DNA of 64,000 bases from DASZTV01 sp035547515 (GTDB lineage Bacteria > Actinomycetota > Actinomycetes > JAFAQI01): NCBI GenBank assembly GCA_035547515.1, contig DASZUS010000079.1, positions 62,001 through 126,000 on the forward strand, written 5' to 3'. The notes under the pieces are model-generated. The model made no database searches. It had not been told where the DNA came from and was given only the letters and a program-made list of their open reading frames with translations. Made by a program: the position numbers and the translations under genes. Shown here piece by piece: positions 50,127-58,274 of the stretch. Each line of letters opens with the position of its first letter. Position 1 is the stretch's first letter.

Positions 50127-51632
50127 GTGGAAAGCGAGACCTACACCGCATCCGGGGATGCGGGGGCTTCGGGAGTGCTTCGCCGCCTCGAGGCGCTCGT
50201 CGAGCGGCCTCCGGCTGGGCCCACCACAGGATCCCTTCCGGTCGCGCCGGTCGTAGCGGCATCCCTTGCCGGGTTGCGTGCCGAGATGACCGGCCTCGAA
50301 CAACGCATGGTCGCAATCGAGGAGTCGGTCTCCTCGTTCGCCGACCGCATCGACGCCCGGCTGAGCGCACTCGACGACCGGATCGCCGCGATGTCCCAGG
50401 CCATGGGCTACGAGCGCACGGTGGCCGAGGAGCACCGCGAGCGGACGAACGAGGCGATGCAGGAGCAGGTGGCTGCACTCGAGGAGTGGGCCGAGGCGGT
50501 GCGCGCCGGCCTCGAGGACCTCGGCGACGCGGTCGCGAGCAGCCTGAACACTCTCGGCGAGACGGTGCAGGACCCGGCGCCGCGAGAGGCCGACCGGCGC
50601 CACCTCGAGGCGTTGCTGGGTGAGGTCATGACCTCCATCGACGAGATGACCGCGCCGCTCGACGGCCGGATGGCGAGCGTGCAAGAGGCTGTCCTCGACG
50701 GCTTCGCGGCTGCCCGCGACCGGCTTCTCGGCGACCTCGGGGGGGCGTTGGAGTCACTCGAGCGCGCGGCGGTCCAGACCCGCGACAACGTCGAGGGCCA
50801 GCTCTCCGACTTGCGCAACGACTTCGCCGACGCCCTCGACGAGATGCGCGAGCACGTGTCCGGCTCCGTGGGCGCCTCGACCGAGACGGTCGCCGGCGCA
50901 CTGGAGGAGCTGCGGCTCGACTGGCAGCCGCGCACCGACCAGGTCATCGCCGAAGGCCGCGCCGCCGCGCAGGGCGTGCTCGACGACGTGCGCGCCGACG
51001 TTCGCCGCGCGATGACCGACCTCACCGACTCCCTCGAGGGCCAGATCGCGGTGATCGCCAACGCCACCGGCACGATCGGGGACGGCACCGACCGGCTGGT
51101 CGCGGCGGGGCAGCTGCTGGTCGCCTACCTCGCCGAACGTGACCGGATCCTCGAACGCGAGCGCGACCAGGTGCTGCGAGACGTGCTCGACGAGTTCGCC
51201 GAGGGGCTCTCGCCGCGCGAGCGCCGGGCGGTGGCCAGCCGCGTCGCGGAAGCCGTCGAGCGTCACCGCGACAGCCGCGACGCCGAGCGCTTCCGTCGTG
51301 GCGCGGCAGGCAGCGCCGAGCTCGCCGTACCGGCGGTGCCTGACCTGATCGAGCGGCTCGCCGAGCCGCTGCCCGAGCCGACCCAGGCACTGCCGCGCCG
51401 CTCGACGCTGCGCGCCAGTGCGTCGGCACCCGCGCGTGAGGACGGCCTCACCCCGGTCAAGCCGCCTGCGGTCAAGGCTCCTGCGGTCAAGGCTCCGGCG
51501 GTGAAGCGCGCTACCCCCGCGGCGGCCAGGAGGACCGCGAAGAAGGCGGCTTCACCGGCGAAGCGGACCGCCGCGAAACCGGCCAAGAAGACCGCCGCGA
51601 AGCGCCCGGAACTGCCTTCCGGCTCGGACTGA
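50127..51632 (+). CDS. Coiled-coil protein with a histone-H1-like basic tail
   Basis: A 501-residue soluble protein of unknown function. Residues from about 45 to 380 are almost entirely helical, with heptad-like leucine/alanine spacing (LEQRMVAIEESVSSFADRI, LGDLGGALESLE). The C-terminal 65 residues are Pro/Ala/Lys-rich, with three PAVKA-type repeats then AKKAA/KPAKK segments like histone H1 or mycobacterial HU tails, so nucleic-acid contact is plausible. GTG 50127 follows GAGGGGAG. It lies between fbiA and whiB. Confidence 0.7.
   Translation: MESETYTASGDAGASGVLRRLEALVERPPAGPTTGSLPVAPVVAASLAGLRAEMTGLEQRMVAIEESVSSFADRIDARLSALDDRIAAMSQAMGYERTVAEEHRERTNEAMQEQVAALEEWAEAVRAGLEDLGDAVASSLNTLGETVQDPAPREADRRHLEALLGEVMTSIDEMTAPLDGRMASVQEAVLDGFAAARDRLLGDLGGALESLERAAVQTRDNVEGQLSDLRNDFADALDEMREHVSGSVGASTETVAGALEELRLDWQPRTDQVIAEGRAAAQGVLDDVRADVRRAMTDLTDSLEGQIAVIANATGTIGDGTDRLVAAGQLLVAYLAERDRILERERDQVLRDVLDEFAEGLSPRERRAVASRVAEAVERHRDSRDAERFRRGAAGSAELAVPAVPDLIERLAEPLPEPTQALPRRSTLRASASAPAREDGLTPVKPPAVKAPAVKAPAVKRATPAAARRTAKKAASPAKRTAAKPAKKTAAKRPELPSGSD
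51465..51509 (+). repeat. Three 15-bp tandem repeats encoding Pro-Ala-Val-Lys-Ala
   Basis: CCTGCGGTCAAGGCT occurs twice (51465-51479, 51480-51494), followed by a diverged third copy to 51509. It is an in-frame repeat in the basic tail of the coiled-coil protein, likely variable in copy number. Confidence 0.8.
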
Positions 51633-51668
51633 GCGCGCCGGGCGCCTGGACTGATACCACCGCCCCCC

Positions 51669-51698
51669 TTGACTTTCTGGCTACGACGCGCATGTAAT
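51669..51698 (+). promoter_or_regulatory. Housekeeping-type promoter of whiB
   Basis: TTGACT (51669-51674) and TGTAAT (51693-51698) with an 18-bp spacer are the best -35/-10 pair in the window. An inverted repeat CATGT/ACATG (51691-51695, 51702-51706) overlaps the -10 and the likely start point and may be an operator. Confidence 0.6.
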
Positions 51699-51774
51699 TC
51701 CACATGTGTCATTTCCCCGGACACGCCGAGCCCCGCGACCGGATTCGGCCGCGAGCAGCTGACGTGGAGGCGCC

Positions 51775-52038
51775 ATGACCGAGCCATTCGTAGTACTAGG
51801 CCCTGAGGACGAGAGCCTGCCGTTGCCCTGGCAAGTCCAGGCACTGTGCTCGCAGACCGACCCCGAGGCCTTCTTCCCGGAGAAGGGTGGGTCCACCCGG
51901 GAGGCCAAGCGCGTCTGCGGTCGCTGCGACGTCCGTGGGGAGTGCCTGACCTACGCCCTCGCCCATGACGAGCGGTTCGGCATCTGGGGCGGGCTCTCCG
52001 AAAGAGAACGCCGCCGCCTCAAGCGTCGCGTCGTCTAG
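51775..52038 (+). CDS. WhiB-family iron-sulfur transcription regulator (WhiB2/WhmD-like)
   Basis: An 87-residue WhiB protein. Four cysteines coordinate a [4Fe-4S] cluster (ALCSQTD, then CGRCDVRGEC), followed by the GIWGG turn and the basic LSERERRRLKRR tail. Position next to fbiA and the Rv3259/DUF3499/manB block matches WhiB2/WhmD, a cell-division regulator. GGAGG at 51766-51770 supports the ATG. The roughly 70-nt leader begins in a small palindromic region. Confidence 0.93.
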   Translation: MTEPFVVLGPEDESLPLPWQVQALCSQTDPEAFFPEKGGSTREAKRVCGRCDVRGECLTYALAHDERFGIWGGLSERERRRLKRRVV

Positions 52039-52082
52039 ACATAGGCTGCTAGGGCCGGTTCGGGCCGGTCCTTCCTATGTCT
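52037..52082. other. 9-bp inverted repeat enclosing the start of the large glycosyltransferase gene
   Basis: AGACATAGG (52037-52045) and CCTATGTCT (52074-52082) are exact reverse complements; the second contains the ATG (52077). Between them GGGCCGGT occurs twice. A TAGGCT -10 candidate (52042-52047) overlaps the left arm, so the repeat forms an RNA hairpin only in read-through transcripts from whiB. Confidence 0.5.
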
Positions 52083-55000
52083 GCGACCTCCTCGCGTTCC
52101 CGGTATCCGGGACACCACGTCACGGCGGTCGTCCTCTGTCTGAACAACGCGAAGCTGCTGGCCAAGACCTTCGACGCGCTCGAGGCGGCGGATCCGCGCC
52201 CCGATCGGGTCATCGCCGTGGACCTGGGAAGCACGGACCGCAGCGTCGCTGTCGCCCGTGACCGTCTCGGCGCGAGCCGGGTCGCCGAGCTTCCGGCCGG
52301 CTCCAGCACCAACGCCGCCGTCCAGGCCGCCCTCCAGCTGACCGCGGGACGCGGCACCCGGCGGGCCCGCGAGGACGGCCCGCTGGAGTGGCTCTGGTTG
52401 CTGCACGACGACAGCGCCCCGGAGCCGGACGCGCTCGGTGAGCTGCTGCAGCGGGTGAGCCAGTCGCCCTCGGTGTGGCTTGCCGGCCCGAAGCTTCGCG
52501 ACTGGGAAGGACGGCGGCTGCTGCGTGCCGGGCTGACCATCGACTCCGCCGGCAACGTCGACAGCGGTCTGGACCGCCTGGAGCTCGACCAGGGTCAGCG
52601 CGACGACGTCGACGAGGTGCTCGCCGTCGATACTGCGGGCGCCTTCGTACGCCGCGACGCCTGGGAGTACCTCGGCGGTGAGGACCCGGCGTGGGCCGAG
52701 TACGCCGCGGACGTCGACCTGGGCTGGCGGGTGAACGCAGCCGGCGGCCGGGTCGTCGTGGTGCCGCGTGCCGTCGTCCGGCACGCCGGAGAGCGCTGCC
52801 CCGGCGACCACCCCTACGGCTCGGAGCTGCGGGCGCAGACGGTCCGGCGGCGCAACGGGATGCAGGTGGTCCTGGCCAACACGGCGACCTGGCTGGTCCC
52901 CCCGCTGCTGGTCCGCTACGTGCTGGGCGGGATCGTGCATGCGCTCGCTCTGGTGCTCGTGTCGCGCCGGCCGCGTGACGCCGCGGCGGAGCTGTCAGCC
53001 GTGCTGCAGGTGCTCGCTGCCCCCAACGCGATCCTGTCCAGCCGGCGACACCGCGCGGCCACCAGCGAGGTGTCCTACGGCGACCTGCGCCGGTTGTTCC
53101 CGCCCGCAGGGCGCTGGGTGGCCGGGCTGATCAGCGCGCGGGCCCACAGCGCGGCCTCGCAGGACTCCCCGGTCACCCGCCGGCGCCGGGTCGCCGTCGA
53201 GTCAGGCCCGGTCTCGGAGGAGGCGGAGTCCCTCGGCGACGAGCTGAGCGCCTTCGGGGAGTTCCTGCGACGCCCGGCCTCGCTGCTGTTCGTGGGGCTG
53301 AGCCTGCTGTCGCTGATCGCCAACCGCCACATCCTGTCCGGCAGCCTGCACGGCGGCCGCCTGCTGCCTGCCCCGGGTGGGGCGAGCGACCTGTGGGCGT
53401 CGTACCTGTCCTCGTGGCACCCGTCCGCGGTGGGCTCGCTGGCGCCCTCGCCTCCCTCGACCGCTCTGCTCGCGCTGCTTGCGACCATCCTGCTCGGCAA
53501 GGCGTGGCTGGCCGTCGACGTGATCCTGCTGGGTGCCGTCCCGCTGGCGGCGCTGTCGGCGTTCACCGCGTTGCGGGCCCTGACGACCACAGTCCGGGTC
53601 CGGGTGTGGGCGGCAGTGGTCTACGCGCTCCTGCCGGCGGTGACCGGCGCGGTCGCGGCGGGCCGCCTCGACGTGGTCGTGACCGCGATCGTGCTGCCTC
53701 GCGTGGTCCGTTCGATCGCGCTCGCGTGGCTGCCCGATGCCCCGGGCACGCCGCGCGGTCGCTGCGTGCGGGCTGGGCTGTGGCTCACTGTCGGCGCCGC
53801 CTTCGCCCCGCTGCTGTGGGTCTTCGCTGCCCTGCTATGCGGGTTGGCGCTCGCCGGTGACTACTTCGCCGGCGACGGCGAGGCCGAGCCGGCCGAGCCG
53901 ATCATGGTCCGGCTGGCGCGGACCGGCGGCGTCCTCGCCGTACCGCTCATCCTGCTGCTGCCGTGGACCGGCCACGTGCTGGCACACCCGAGCGTGCTGT
54001 TCTCCGGCAGCGGGCTGCCCGAGTTCTACTCGTCGCACTCCGCGCCGTCAGGGGTCTGGCTCGCCTTCCTGCACGCCGGGGGCGGTGGGCAGCCGCCCGC
54101 CTGGGTAGGCATCGCGCTGGTCGGTGCGGTCGTGTTCGGGTTGCAGCGCGACAGCCGGGTACTCACTGCACGGGTCGGCGCGGCGATCTACGTGGTCGGC
54201 GTCCTGCTCGCCGTGGTGATGACCCGAGGCGCCGGCGTGACCGCGGGCTACCCCGCGACGCGGCACTGGCCGGGCCTGCTGCTGCTGTTCGCCGGAGCGG
54301 GGGCCCTGACAACGGCCGTGGTCGCGGCGGTCGGTGCGCGCCCGGCGCTGCAGGACCGCAGCTTCGGCTGGCGCCAGCCCGCTGCCGTGGCAGTCGTGGG
54401 CCTTGCGGTGGTGTCGACCGCCACCTTCGTCGGCACCTGGCTGATCCGGGGTGGCGGTTCGCCGCTGCGGGGCGACGCCGCCCAGGTGCTGCCGCTCTAC
54501 GTGCAGGCGGAGCTCAACGTGCCCGGCGGTGGGCGCGCGCTCGTGCTCTCCGGTGACCGCGGCTTGGTGCGCTACGCCCTCGTGCGGACCGCGGGCGGAC
54601 CGGTGCTGGGCTCCGGTGACCTGCCGGCCTCAGGCACCGCCGCCAACGACGCCACGACCCATCTCAGCGCCGCGGTGCAGGATCTCGTGGCCGGCCGGCC
54701 GGGGGCAGGTGCGGAGCTGGTCCCGTTCGGGATCGACTACGTCGTCGCATCGCATGCGACGGCGCGGCGCATCGCGCCCCAGCTCGGCCAGCTGGCGACG
54801 CTGGCGGTGATCCCGGTGCAGGGTGCGACCGTGTGGCACTCCACCTTGGGCGGCGGGGAGCTCACCGTCTTGACGCCGACCAGCGCGACTGCGGCGCTCG
54901 CCGGCCAGATGACCGCGCCGGCGCCTCCCGCCGCGCTGCCCGTCGGTGACGACCCCACCGACCTGCACGCCACCGTCCCGGCGGGGGACAGCGGAAGGCT

Positions 55001-55274
55001 GCTGGTGCTCGCCGAGCCCGCCACGTCGGGCTGGCACGCGACCCTCGACGGCCAGGCGCTGCATCCGGTGAAGGCCTACGGCTGGGCCCAGGCCTTCGAC
55101 CTCCCGGCTGACGGCGGGCGGGTTCACGTGAGCTACTCGAGCGGGGGGCGTCACTGGTGGGCGCTGTACGAGCTGGTTGCCCTGGTCGCCGTCATCCTCT
55201 TCGGCGCCGGCGCCGGGACTCCGCCGCGCCACCGCCACAGCATCGGTGCGCTCCACGGGGACGGTGACGAGTGA
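52077..55274 (+). CDS. Large membrane glycosyltransferase (GT2 domain plus multi-span region)
   Basis: A 1065-residue protein. Residues 15 to about 260 are a GT2 domain: VVLCLNNAKLL, VDLGSTDRS, WLLHDDSAPEPD (metal-binding DD) and EYAADVDLGWRV. From about 285 onward there are roughly a dozen hydrophobic helices and then a soluble C-terminal part (from about 800). Streptomyces has a similar large glycosyltransferase between whiB and a DUF5719 gene. It probably builds a cell-wall glycan; acceptor and sugar are unknown. It overlaps the next gene by GTGA. Confidence 0.82.
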   Translation: MSATSSRSRYPGHHVTAVVLCLNNAKLLAKTFDALEAADPRPDRVIAVDLGSTDRSVAVARDRLGASRVAELPAGSSTNAAVQAALQLTAGRGTRRAREDGPLEWLWLLHDDSAPEPDALGELLQRVSQSPSVWLAGPKLRDWEGRRLLRAGLTIDSAGNVDSGLDRLELDQGQRDDVDEVLAVDTAGAFVRRDAWEYLGGEDPAWAEYAADVDLGWRVNAAGGRVVVVPRAVVRHAGERCPGDHPYGSELRAQTVRRRNGMQVVLANTATWLVPPLLVRYVLGGIVHALALVLVSRRPRDAAAELSAVLQVLAAPNAILSSRRHRAATSEVSYGDLRRLFPPAGRWVAGLISARAHSAASQDSPVTRRRRVAVESGPVSEEAESLGDELSAFGEFLRRPASLLFVGLSLLSLIANRHILSGSLHGGRLLPAPGGASDLWASYLSSWHPSAVGSLAPSPPSTALLALLATILLGKAWLAVDVILLGAVPLAALSAFTALRALTTTVRVRVWAAVVYALLPAVTGAVAAGRLDVVVTAIVLPRVVRSIALAWLPDAPGTPRGRCVRAGLWLTVGAAFAPLLWVFAALLCGLALAGDYFAGDGEAEPAEPIMVRLARTGGVLAVPLILLLPWTGHVLAHPSVLFSGSGLPEFYSSHSAPSGVWLAFLHAGGGGQPPAWVGIALVGAVVFGLQRDSRVLTARVGAAIYVVGVLLAVVMTRGAGVTAGYPATRHWPGLLLLFAGAGALTTAVVAAVGARPALQDRSFGWRQPAAVAVVGLAVVSTATFVGTWLIRGGGSPLRGDAAQVLPLYVQAELNVPGGGRALVLSGDRGLVRYALVRTAGGPVLGSGDLPASGTAANDATTHLSAAVQDLVAGRPGAGAELVPFGIDYVVASHATARRIAPQLGQLATLAVIPVQGATVWHSTLGGGELTVLTPTSATAALAGQMTAPAPPAALPVGDDPTDLHATVPAGDSGRLLVLAEPATSGWHATLDGQALHPVKAYGWAQAFDLPADGGRVHVSYSSGGRHWWALYELVALVAVILFGAGAGTPPRHRHSIGALHGDGDE

Positions 55275-56722
55275 GGCGGGACCTGCCGGCTCTCGGCGTG
55301 GCGCTGGTCGCCGTACTGCTGGTGTCGTTCCTCACCGGCTCGACCGCCGCGAAGCGCAGTGACGCGCCGGTCGGCACCGCGCCGGTCACGGCGCGGATCC
55401 TCGCGTGCCCGGTGGTGAACGGGCAGCCGCGCTACACGCACGGCAGCGCCGCCGCCGCCGACCTGAGCAGCGCGGTGTCGTCGGCGCCGTCGGTGACCGG
55501 GTCGACCGTCGTGACCACGCTGTTCGGCACGAAGTCGCACACCTCGCCGGTCGACCTCAACCCGACCGACTCGCTGCAGACCAGCGGGTTGCACAGCGAG
55601 GCGGTCGCCTACTCGACGAAGGGGACGACCGCGGCGTACGTCGTCGCGGACGAGGTGATCGACACCGACGAGGGTCGCTACCGCTCGCTCGCCGGCGGCA
55701 ACTGCCTGCCGCCGGCCACCGACTGGTGGTTCGTCGGCGGCAGCGGCAAGGTCGGCTACACCGACCGGCTGTTCCTGGCGAACCCCGCGAAGACCCCCGC
55801 GGACGTGGTGGTGACGGCCTGGACCCCGAAGGGGCCGGTCTCGACGCCGCGCATCTCCGACATCGTCGTGGCGCCGCAGTCGAAGTACACCGTCGGCGTG
55901 TACGCCTTCGCCCCCAACATCCCGGACGTGGCGGTCCACGTGCATGTGGAAAGCGGGGCGGTCACCGCGGCCCTGCTGGACCGGCACACCAGCGGGGTGG
56001 ACCCGGAAGGCGGTGACCTCGTGCCGCCGACGCAGCCGCCGTCGCGCCACGGCGTCATCGCGGGCTTCCCGGACGGGTCCGGGCCTCGCGCGCTGGTCGT
56101 GGCCAACCCGGGACTCACCGACGCGACGGTCACCGTTCAGGTCGTGACGACCCAAGGCGAGTACACCCCGTCGAGTCTCAAGTCTTTCGTTGTCGGGCCC
56201 GGCACCACCAAGGAGGTCGACCTCGCCAGGGCGTTGTCGGGGGACACCGGCGCGGTGCTGCTGAGCAGCGATCAGCCGGTGATCGCGTCCGGCCGCTCGA
56301 CCGCCGCGCCCGGTGGCCGCCTCGATCCCGACTACTTCTGGGATGCCGTGACGCCCGCAATCTCCGGTCCTGCCGCGGTGGCGATCGGCCGGGAGCCCGA
56401 CGGCGGCCAGTGCCTGCTGTTGCTGAGCGCTCCGCAGGGCGCCGCGTCGGTCCGGCTGACGACGCCCAGCGGCGGCAACCATGTGATCTCGGTGCCGGCG
56501 CGTCACAGCGTCGAGCTCGACGTCACGGACATGGTCAAGTCGGCCTCGACCACGTGGCCGTTCGTGGTGACCCCGGTCGGCACGGCGCCGGTGTACGGCG
56601 TACGGGTGCTTCACTTCGCCGGTGCCCACGGTGCGCTCAACACGGCCGAGCCGTTGACCCCGCTGCCGGGCCCGATCCCGCTCCCGCCGGTCCACGAGGA
56701 TCCCCGGCTCGCTAGCCGCTGA
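55271..56722 (+). CDS. DUF5719 secreted/membrane-anchored protein
   Basis: A 483-residue protein with one N-terminal hydrophobic helix (residues 6-24) and then a long exported beta-rich domain made of repeated segments of about 100 residues (for example LFLANPAKTPADVVVTAW and LVVANPGLTDATVTVQV). Two cysteine pairs may be disulfides. Gene order and GTGA coupling with the large glycosyltransferase suggest they act together at the cell surface. The molecular role is unknown. Confidence 0.78.
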   Translation: MRRDLPALGVALVAVLLVSFLTGSTAAKRSDAPVGTAPVTARILACPVVNGQPRYTHGSAAAADLSSAVSSAPSVTGSTVVTTLFGTKSHTSPVDLNPTDSLQTSGLHSEAVAYSTKGTTAAYVVADEVIDTDEGRYRSLAGGNCLPPATDWWFVGGSGKVGYTDRLFLANPAKTPADVVVTAWTPKGPVSTPRISDIVVAPQSKYTVGVYAFAPNIPDVAVHVHVESGAVTAALLDRHTSGVDPEGGDLVPPTQPPSRHGVIAGFPDGSGPRALVVANPGLTDATVTVQVVTTQGEYTPSSLKSFVVGPGTTKEVDLARALSGDTGAVLLSSDQPVIASGRSTAAPGGRLDPDYFWDAVTPAISGPAAVAIGREPDGGQCLLLLSAPQGAASVRLTTPSGGNHVISVPARHSVELDVTDMVKSASTTWPFVVTPVGTAPVYGVRVLHFAGAHGALNTAEPLTPLPGPIPLPPVHEDPRLASR

Positions 56723-56733
56723 GCCCGCGGGCG

Positions 56734-57162
56734 CTACTCGTCCTCGAAGCCGGGATCGACCACGTTGGGCTCGAGGCCGAGGTAGTTGGAGATCACCTGC
56801 ACGACGAGATCGTGCAGCAGGTCTTCCAGGTCCTCGACATCGCGTGCCCGGAGCTCGATGGGCTTGCGGTAGAGGATGATCTGCGCCCGCTGCCGTCCGC
56901 TGGCGGGCACGATCCGGGCGAGCAGCACCCCGCCGGTCTCGATCGCGCCTGCGGCGACCGCGCCCGCGAGGTCGATGTCCATCGGTGGGACGAGGTCGAC
57001 GGTGAACTCCACCTGGGCCAGCTGCTTGCGCCAGCGGTGCTCGACGTGCTCGACGGCGTCGCTTGCGAGTCGGTCGAAGCGGTCGGCGGGTGATGCCGCC
57101 AGCGGCACGGCGGGAGGTGCAAGCGCGCCGCGGGCGCCCCGTCCGTGGCGATCGCGCCTCAC
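56734..57162 (-). CDS. Rv3259-like protein annotated as a zincin-fold metallopeptidase
   Basis: A 142-residue conserved actinobacterial protein. The basic N-terminus (RRDRHGRGARG) leads to RFDRLASDAVEHVEHRW and a C-terminal DLEDLLHDLVVQVISNYLG. In true zincins the last helix would carry HExxH; here it reads HDLVV, so zinc hydrolysis is doubtful. Neighbours on both sides match mycobacteria. GTG 57162 follows a TACGAT -10 by 6 nt. Confidence 0.8.
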   Translation of the reverse strand: MRRDRHGRGARGALAPPAVPLAASPADRFDRLASDAVEHVEHRWRKQLAQVEFTVDLVPPMDIDLAGAVAAGAIETGGVLLARIVPASGRQRAQIILYRKPIELRARDVEDLEDLLHDLVVQVISNYLGLEPNVVDPGFEDE

Positions 57163-57168
57163 CGGCGA

Positions 57169-57174
57169 ATCGTA
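57169..57174 (-). promoter_or_regulatory. Leaderless -10 of the Rv3259-like gene
   Basis: TACGAT, 6 nt before GTG 57162 on the minus strand. Confidence 0.55.
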
Positions 57175-57268
57175 CGGTCAGGTGAACGCTCGGCGGATCT
57201 GCCGCGACACGATCCAGTCATCGTGCGACACGACGTCTGAGGTGATGGCCGAGGGCCACGTCGGCGAG

Positions 57269-57274
57269 TACCGT
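57269..57274 (+). promoter_or_regulatory. Leaderless -10 of the DUF3499 gene
   Basis: TACCGT, 6 nt before GTG 57281; no SD. Confidence 0.6.
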
Positions 57275-57280
57275 CGCGGC

Positions 57281-57637
57281 GTGAGCCCTCTGCGCCGCTG
57301 TTCGCGCACCGCGTGCGGCCGCCCTGCGGTCGCCACGCTCACCTATGCCTACTCCGACTCCACCGCGGTCGTCGGACCGCTCGCGACGTACGCCGAGCCG
57401 CACTCCTATGACCTCTGTGATGCGCACGCCGACCGGTTGACCGCGCCGCGCGGATGGGCGGTGGTCCGCCTCGACGTCGACGCTGAGGCGGCGGTGCCCG
57501 GCGAGGACGACTTGGCGGCACTGGCTGAGGCGGTACGCGAGGCCGCGAGGCCCGCTCGGGCGACGGTGACCGTGGCTCCCGAGGCACCTGAGGTGGGCCG
57601 CCGTGGCCACCTCCGGGTGATCCCGCCTACCGCCTAG
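57281..57637 (+). CDS. DUF3499 family protein
   Basis: A 118-residue protein with the DUF3499 start SPLRRCSRTACGRPAVATLTYAYSDS and DLCDAHADRLTAPRGW. The paired cysteines (CSRTAC, and LCDAH with His) look like a small zinc-binding knuckle. Its function is unknown; it is conserved next to Rv3259 and manB (Rv3258c in M. tuberculosis). The start is set by the -10 six nt upstream. Confidence 0.85.
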   Translation: MSPLRRCSRTACGRPAVATLTYAYSDSTAVVGPLATYAEPHSYDLCDAHADRLTAPRGWAVVRLDVDAEAAVPGEDDLAALAEAVREAARPARATVTVAPEAPEVGRRGHLRVIPPTA

Positions 57638-57665
57638 GTCGGTCGCCTCGAAGTCGGGGTCCGCT

Positions 57666-57902
57666 CAAGGTCAAGGTCAAAGTCAAAGTCAAAAGCGGCA
57701 AAGACTGGGCGCGGCTGGCTGCCCCGGCGAGTGCCGCTGGCTTGTTGCGTTGGATTGTGCGTTTGACGTGCCAAAACAGCCTCTTTTGGCACGTCAGATC
57801 GACAAAACCAACGACACCGCACCGCGCAGACCGAGGCAACCAAGGGACCTGGCCGCCGCCCAGTCTTAGCCGCTTTTGACTTTGACGTTGACGTTGACTT
57901 TG
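57666..57902. repeat. 237-bp nested palindromic element with GTCAAR-repeat arms
   Basis: This fills most of the 386-bp gap between DUF3499 and the zinc-ribbon gene. The arms 57666-57711 and 57857-57902 are reverse complements at 42 of 46 positions and consist of tandem hexamers (GTCAAG, GTCAAA) then AAAAGCGGC. At the centre TGACGTGCCAAAA (57764-57776) and TTTTGGCACGTCA (57784-57796) form a perfect 13-bp stem with a 7-nt loop. Weaker pairing joins the two. It is AT-richer than its surroundings and has no credible gene. A MITE-like element, structured RNA or protein-binding site are possible. Confidence 0.75.
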
Positions 57903-57970
57903 CCCTCGCTGCTGACCTCAACCGTCGCGGTGTCCGGTTTGTGGTGGAATCGCCGTTTCCTCAAGGTCTC

Positions 57971-57984
57971 CGGCCGATCGGCCG
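57971..57984. promoter_or_regulatory. Perfect 14-bp palindrome before the zinc-ribbon gene
   Basis: CGGCCGATCGGCCG is self-complementary and lies 26 bp before the SD of the next gene; it may be a dimeric repressor site. Confidence 0.4.
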
Positions 57985-58023
57985 ATGAAGTTCGGGTTGC
58001 CACTTCCCCTGGAGGCCCCCCGC

Positions 58024-58245
58024 ATGACGATCGCCGAAGCAACCTCGCTCACCCGCCCCGGCGCCCGCATGGGCCAGAGCTGCGCGGCGTGCGGCAGCGA
58101 GCGGGTCACCACCCTTGCGATGACGCTTACCGACGGCACACCGGTCAGCATGCGGTCCTGCCACGCCTGCGAGCACCGGGTCTGGTCGGATGCGACCGGC
58201 AGCCTCGAGCTCGCCGACGTGCTCAAGCGCACCGCCAAGCGCTGA
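58024..58245 (+). CDS. Small zinc-ribbon protein
   Basis: A 73-residue protein with two CxxC knuckles, CAACGSERVT and CHACEHRVW, around a TLTDGTPVSMRS hairpin. This is a typical zinc ribbon with no attached domain. It lies just upstream of manB, as a similar short gene does in other actinobacteria as far as I recall; its role is unknown. GGAGG at 58011-58015 is 8 nt before the ATG. Confidence 0.75.
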   Translation: MTIAEATSLTRPGARMGQSCAACGSERVTTLAMTLTDGTPVSMRSCHACEHRVWSDATGSLELADVLKRTAKR

Positions 58246-58262
58246 CCTCCGCGGCCGGCGGC

Positions 58263-58268
58263 TAGCGT
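58263..58268 (+). promoter_or_regulatory. Leaderless -10 of manB
   Basis: TAGCGT, 6 nt before ATG 58275. Confidence 0.55.
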
Positions 58269-58274
58269 CGAGGA

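Noticed and set aside
57666..57902. A CRISPR array reading of the GTCAAR repeats
   Set aside because: The repeats are tandem hexamers without spacers, and no cas gene is in the window.
57634..57921. A 95-codon minus-strand frame in the 57.7-kb gap
   Set aside because: Its Ser-Thr-Ser-Lys and Phe-Asp-Phe-Asp stretches are just the translated hexamer repeats of the palindromic element.
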